From contig OZ038385.1 of NCBI GenBank assembly GCA_964036045.1, positions 16,923,786 through 16,987,785 of the forward strand: 64,000 bases of DNA. The letters are read 5' to 3'. Below are positions 61,091 through 64,000 of the stretch, piece by piece; position 1 is the first letter of the stretch; each line of letters opens with the position of its first letter. This stretch comes from Eutreptiella sp. 'Long Island Sound 2002'. Lineage: Eukaryota; Euglenozoa; Euglenophyceae; Eutreptiales; Eutreptiaceae. The position numbers and the translations under genes were made by a program. The notes beneath the pieces were generated by a model, which had not been told where the DNA came from, made no database searches, and saw only the letters and a program-made list of their open reading frames with translations.

Positions 61091-61200
61091 AGATAGCATT
61101 TCTTCCCAAAGAAATGCTACTTGACAGCATTTCATGATAGCATTTCTCGATTGGCGATAACATTTCTTCCCCAAGAAATGCTATCATGTAGCGTTTCTTG
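61091..61200. repeat. Nested palindrome cluster built on AGCATTTCTT
   Basis: TAGCATTTCTT (61,094-61,104) pairs perfectly with AAGAAATGCTA (61,109-61,119) around CCCA. CATGATAGCATTTCT (61,133-61,147) pairs perfectly with AGAAATGCTATCATG (61,174-61,188). Inside that, ACATTTCTT/AAGAAATG forms another hairpin around CCCC. A sixth, diverged motif (AGCGTTTCTT) follows at 61,189. It lies about 200 bp upstream of the GPI-type gene start, between it and the RT pseudogene. Confidence 0.75.
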
Positions 61201-62241
61201 TATCGTGTATTCCGTGTAAGCAGGCCACCCAGCCCACATGCAAAAGCACAAAAAGAGCATTGGGATTCAGGCTGCAACGAGCACAAAGTGGCACTACTTG
61301 TCACCATTCCATGCTTCAGCACTTTTGACCAAATTGGCACTCGAGGCCACATAATTGTGCTGACACTCGAGCCTGCCGCCTTTTTTATGGAGAAGATGAT
61401 TGGGAGCGAGATATAGAAGCCCTAAAAGCTGGCAAACAGTAGGCAAATAAAGCTACCACTCGGGCCGTCACGGCCACATGAAATGGCTTGCATAGTTGCA
61501 CTTGCAGTCCACTTTGGTGTGTTGCGGGTTATTCATTTTTGAGACGCTCCAGAAAAACCCGACTCTACCCTTTGCCTTTTTTTTCTTCTTTCGCGAACCT
61601 TAGCCCCTTCTATGTTGCAAGACATGGTCGAAATTTATATTTTTGGGGGGTTGAGTCCTCAAGTGCGTCGTCGGGCGGGGGTCGGTGTCCTTGGCGCAAG
61701 GCTGGCACAGGCACAGGCAAAAAGAACAAACAAACCGCAACCGTGGACGGTTCTCTACAAGAGAGGGCACACTGCAATGTGACACAGGTCCCTACACGGC
61801 GCTCAGGCGTGCTCTGGCTGGTTACAACTCCACAATGGGTCATCCTTTAGGCCGTCGGGAAACTCAATGCTGGCACGGGGCTGTGACTGGGTCAGGGCAT
61901 GCTCAGGCTCGGGCAGGGCTGCGGGCACATTCGTGTACTGTACTCAACCACAAATCCAGCTACGGGAAGGAAGACCACCCGCAGAGCCATTCGCGGTCAC
62001 ACTGTTACATGTCATGGGCGTACGCATGGAGAAGAGGCACACAGGGTCCCAGAGCTGGCTAAGTGACAGGTAGGTGCACGACTAACGCTGCTCGCGGTAG
62101 GTCGGCTACTCCCATGCTCTCGGCTCGCTTCAGAAAAAGGGGGCGCCACCAGGATGGGGGGTAGCACAATCGCAAGGGGGCAGTGCAGCGGATGAAATTA
62201 ATTAGTATGTCCTGACGGTCAAAGGAGTACTTCAAACAACC
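61201..62241. other. Spacer, no gene recognised
   Basis: Plus frames at 61,488-62,073 have unremarkable composition. A T/C tract lies near 61,576-61,592. Part of this region may be the 3' end of the RT element. Confidence 0.4.
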
Positions 62242-64000
62242 TCAGAACATGTTGGGCGCAGAGGAGCACAGCGTGTTTCGGGCATTCGGGCTGGAGGAGT
62301 GGACCCACCTCTGTAGTGTGGACGCTGTTGAGTCACCGGGCTGAGATTGAAATGTAGGCGGTTTTACCCTTGTGGTAGGCAGTCCATCACTATTCAGTGC
62401 CAGTGTGCAACCCAAGAACGGAATTTCAGATCCCTGGGCTTTGATGGTGACCTTCATACTCAATGCGGACGATAACTTTACGCATAGGTTGTCCAGAAAA
62501 TCAGCACCCGAGGACAGAGTTCCATAATTGTCACGATACCGGCACAACGGGATATTGTGAAAAAACGTGTCCTCATGCAAGGTACGCTCGCGGCACATTA
62601 CAACCAGACTGGCAAACTGTGCGGATAAACTTCCGCCAATGGCTGTGCCCGTCTTCTGCCGAAAGATGCTGGAGTGAAAAACGAAAGCATCGTTAAAACA
62701 CAGCTCAAACTCCACCTAGGCGAGCACGTCGGATAAGGAGAAGGAGAAAAAATGCGGGCTCCGGCTCTTGGCGCCTAGGAAATCTAAAGTTCGTAGCGCG
62801 TGCTTGTGGATGTTAAAAAGGGGTTCCTTCAAGTGGCTCAGTATAGTAGAACCGCACAGCGACAGCGATGTCGCCCCGTGGCACATTAGGAAACATTTTG
62901 ACAAGGTCTAATTCGGTAGGTGTACCCGTGTAGCCTTCGTTTCTCCATGACCGAACCTGGTCAACAAAACTTTCCAACCCTACAAACTCAAAGGCTGGGC
63001 ATCGTTGGATCGCCTCTTTCCAAAGGACAGTTAGCGCCCTGCTGATTAATTTCGCCGTGGGTTTCACGGGCGACGCTGCGTGACGCACAATTTCCCTGAA
63101 CTTGACGATAGGCGGCGAGGCAAACTCCTGAGATTTATACTTGCGCACAGGGAGGACATTAGGCACCCCCAGTGGGCATTTTGGCTCGGGGAGCATAGTG
63201 GGTGGGTATAGGTATCGGGGCGGCGGAGGTGGTGTATCAGAGACATGGCCAAAAAACAGAGAGTTCGGCGGCGACACAGGAGGTACGGGGGGAGGGGGCA
63301 TGTGAATCGGGGTCGGGTGTTCACGTCGCTGCAGCTGGGCAGTCGTGAGTACGGGGAACAGGTATGCAGTGGGCAGCTCCATTTTGTCCCACTGAGGATA
63401 CGAGGCTTTCAGTTGTTTAACTGCGCGGGTTTCCACAAGCTTACATTGGCGTTTGTAGCACGCCGTGAGCTTTCGGCTTTTAAATGACACAAAGGCTCGG
63501 ATGGCTTCACCCGGGTGTAGTGGAGAGAAGCCCTTGATCTGGGACAGGGGAAAATATTTACCGAACATAGACAAACAAAACCGGTCCATCGTTCTCCAAA
63601 ACTGGAAGAAACAGGCATCCGCGCTAGTATGAAAGCGCGCAACCTCCTGGAAACGTGTGGAACCAAACAGCAACCTGGCATGGGCCGCACGCCAAAATCC
63701 CTGGCAGGCGAAATCTGCCACCTCGTTCGCTTTGTCAAAAAACATGACAGTCAAGAACGGGGGCGGCAGGCGACGCTGACGGCAGATGTAGGCTTGATGC
63801 ATGTGGCGGGGCGTGTTGGTTTTGATAGTATTGTACGCAGACTCTAGGACGCGGGCAACCGGCACAAGCAGATGATCGAAGACAGTGACCCGATGGTCAG
63901 GGAGGGTGGCTGCGAATGGCAGCAAAGATTTTTTCACGTCAGCGTAAATCCGTGGCCATGGGGGTACAGTGGAATTCTTCAGATTCTGCGAAAAAACTGC
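62242..64000 (-). pseudogene. Reverse-transcriptase element, broken, extends past right edge
   Basis: Read on minus from the window edge, a long open frame ends at 62,813. It includes a proline-rich middle (about 63,300-63,180) and TELDLVKMFPNVPRGDIAV, an RT motif A. An indel in the CCCCTTTTT run near 62,815 shifts the frame. The next frame carries LFNIHKHALRTLDFLGAK, hits an in-frame TAG at 62,716-62,718, then continues with FELCFNDAFVF and RQKTGTAIGGSLSAQFASL (the QxxGxxxGxxLSxxxA motif). RYRDN stands at the YxDD position, then EIPFLGCTLALNSDGLPT. The order resembles Penelope-like and related protist retroelement RTs. No endonuclease is visible in the window. One frameshift and one stop mark this copy as inactive unless decoded unusually. 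Residues upstream lie off the window. Confidence 0.75.

Overview
This window looks like nuclear DNA of a unicellular photosynthetic eukaryote (a microalga, probably with a complex plastid). Three genes have GT-AG introns whose phases join cleanly. One is a PsbP-family thylakoid-lumen protein with a very long multi-part presequence, one is a six-transmembrane cyclic-nucleotide-binding potassium channel, and one is a secreted, probably GPI-anchored cysteine-rich protein. There are no operons and no bacterial features. I cannot decide between haptophyte, dinoflagellate, chromerid or prasinophyte from sequence alone. The PsbP presequence and the reverse-transcriptase type lean towards a complex-plastid lineage.

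Layout: 1-5,637 is a GC-rich satellite (82-bp then 94-bp units) with a 1,505-bp higher-order duplication. It is followed at 5,690-5,920 by an unusual run of perfect stem-loops. 7,065-8,050 is a GTGCT pentanucleotide satellite. 8-26 kb is gene-poor: it holds a dispersed modular repeat family (12.2, 17.0, 20.5, 33.2 and 36.7 kb), short Cys-rich (PHD/RING-like) coding relics, minisatellites and a tRNA-like SINE. The channel gene occupies 26,630-31,026 (+). 31-38 kb holds a foldback element, a decayed coding element at 34.8-36.2 kb (second copy at 39.8-40.4 kb) and repeat-family pieces. A frameshifted glycosyltransferase-like gene spans 38.9-41.1 kb. The PsbP-like gene spans 43,603-47,742 (+), and its first intron contains an RNase H-type retroelement relic. 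47.9-54.3 kb is rich in simple repeats (GT, AGCTCT, a 100-bp array) and a 1.6-kb inverted repeat. The GPI-type gene runs 60,887-55,883 (-). A palindrome cluster lies at 61.1 kb. A reverse-transcriptase pseudogene (62,242 to the right edge, minus strand) closes the window.

The real genes are separate, low-density transcription units whose introns hold mobile-element debris. No shared pathway is evident: one is a plasma-membrane or ciliary ion channel, one a plastid-lumen protein and one a cell-surface protein. Gene models are my manual splices, supported by matching phases and domain continuity but not by transcripts.
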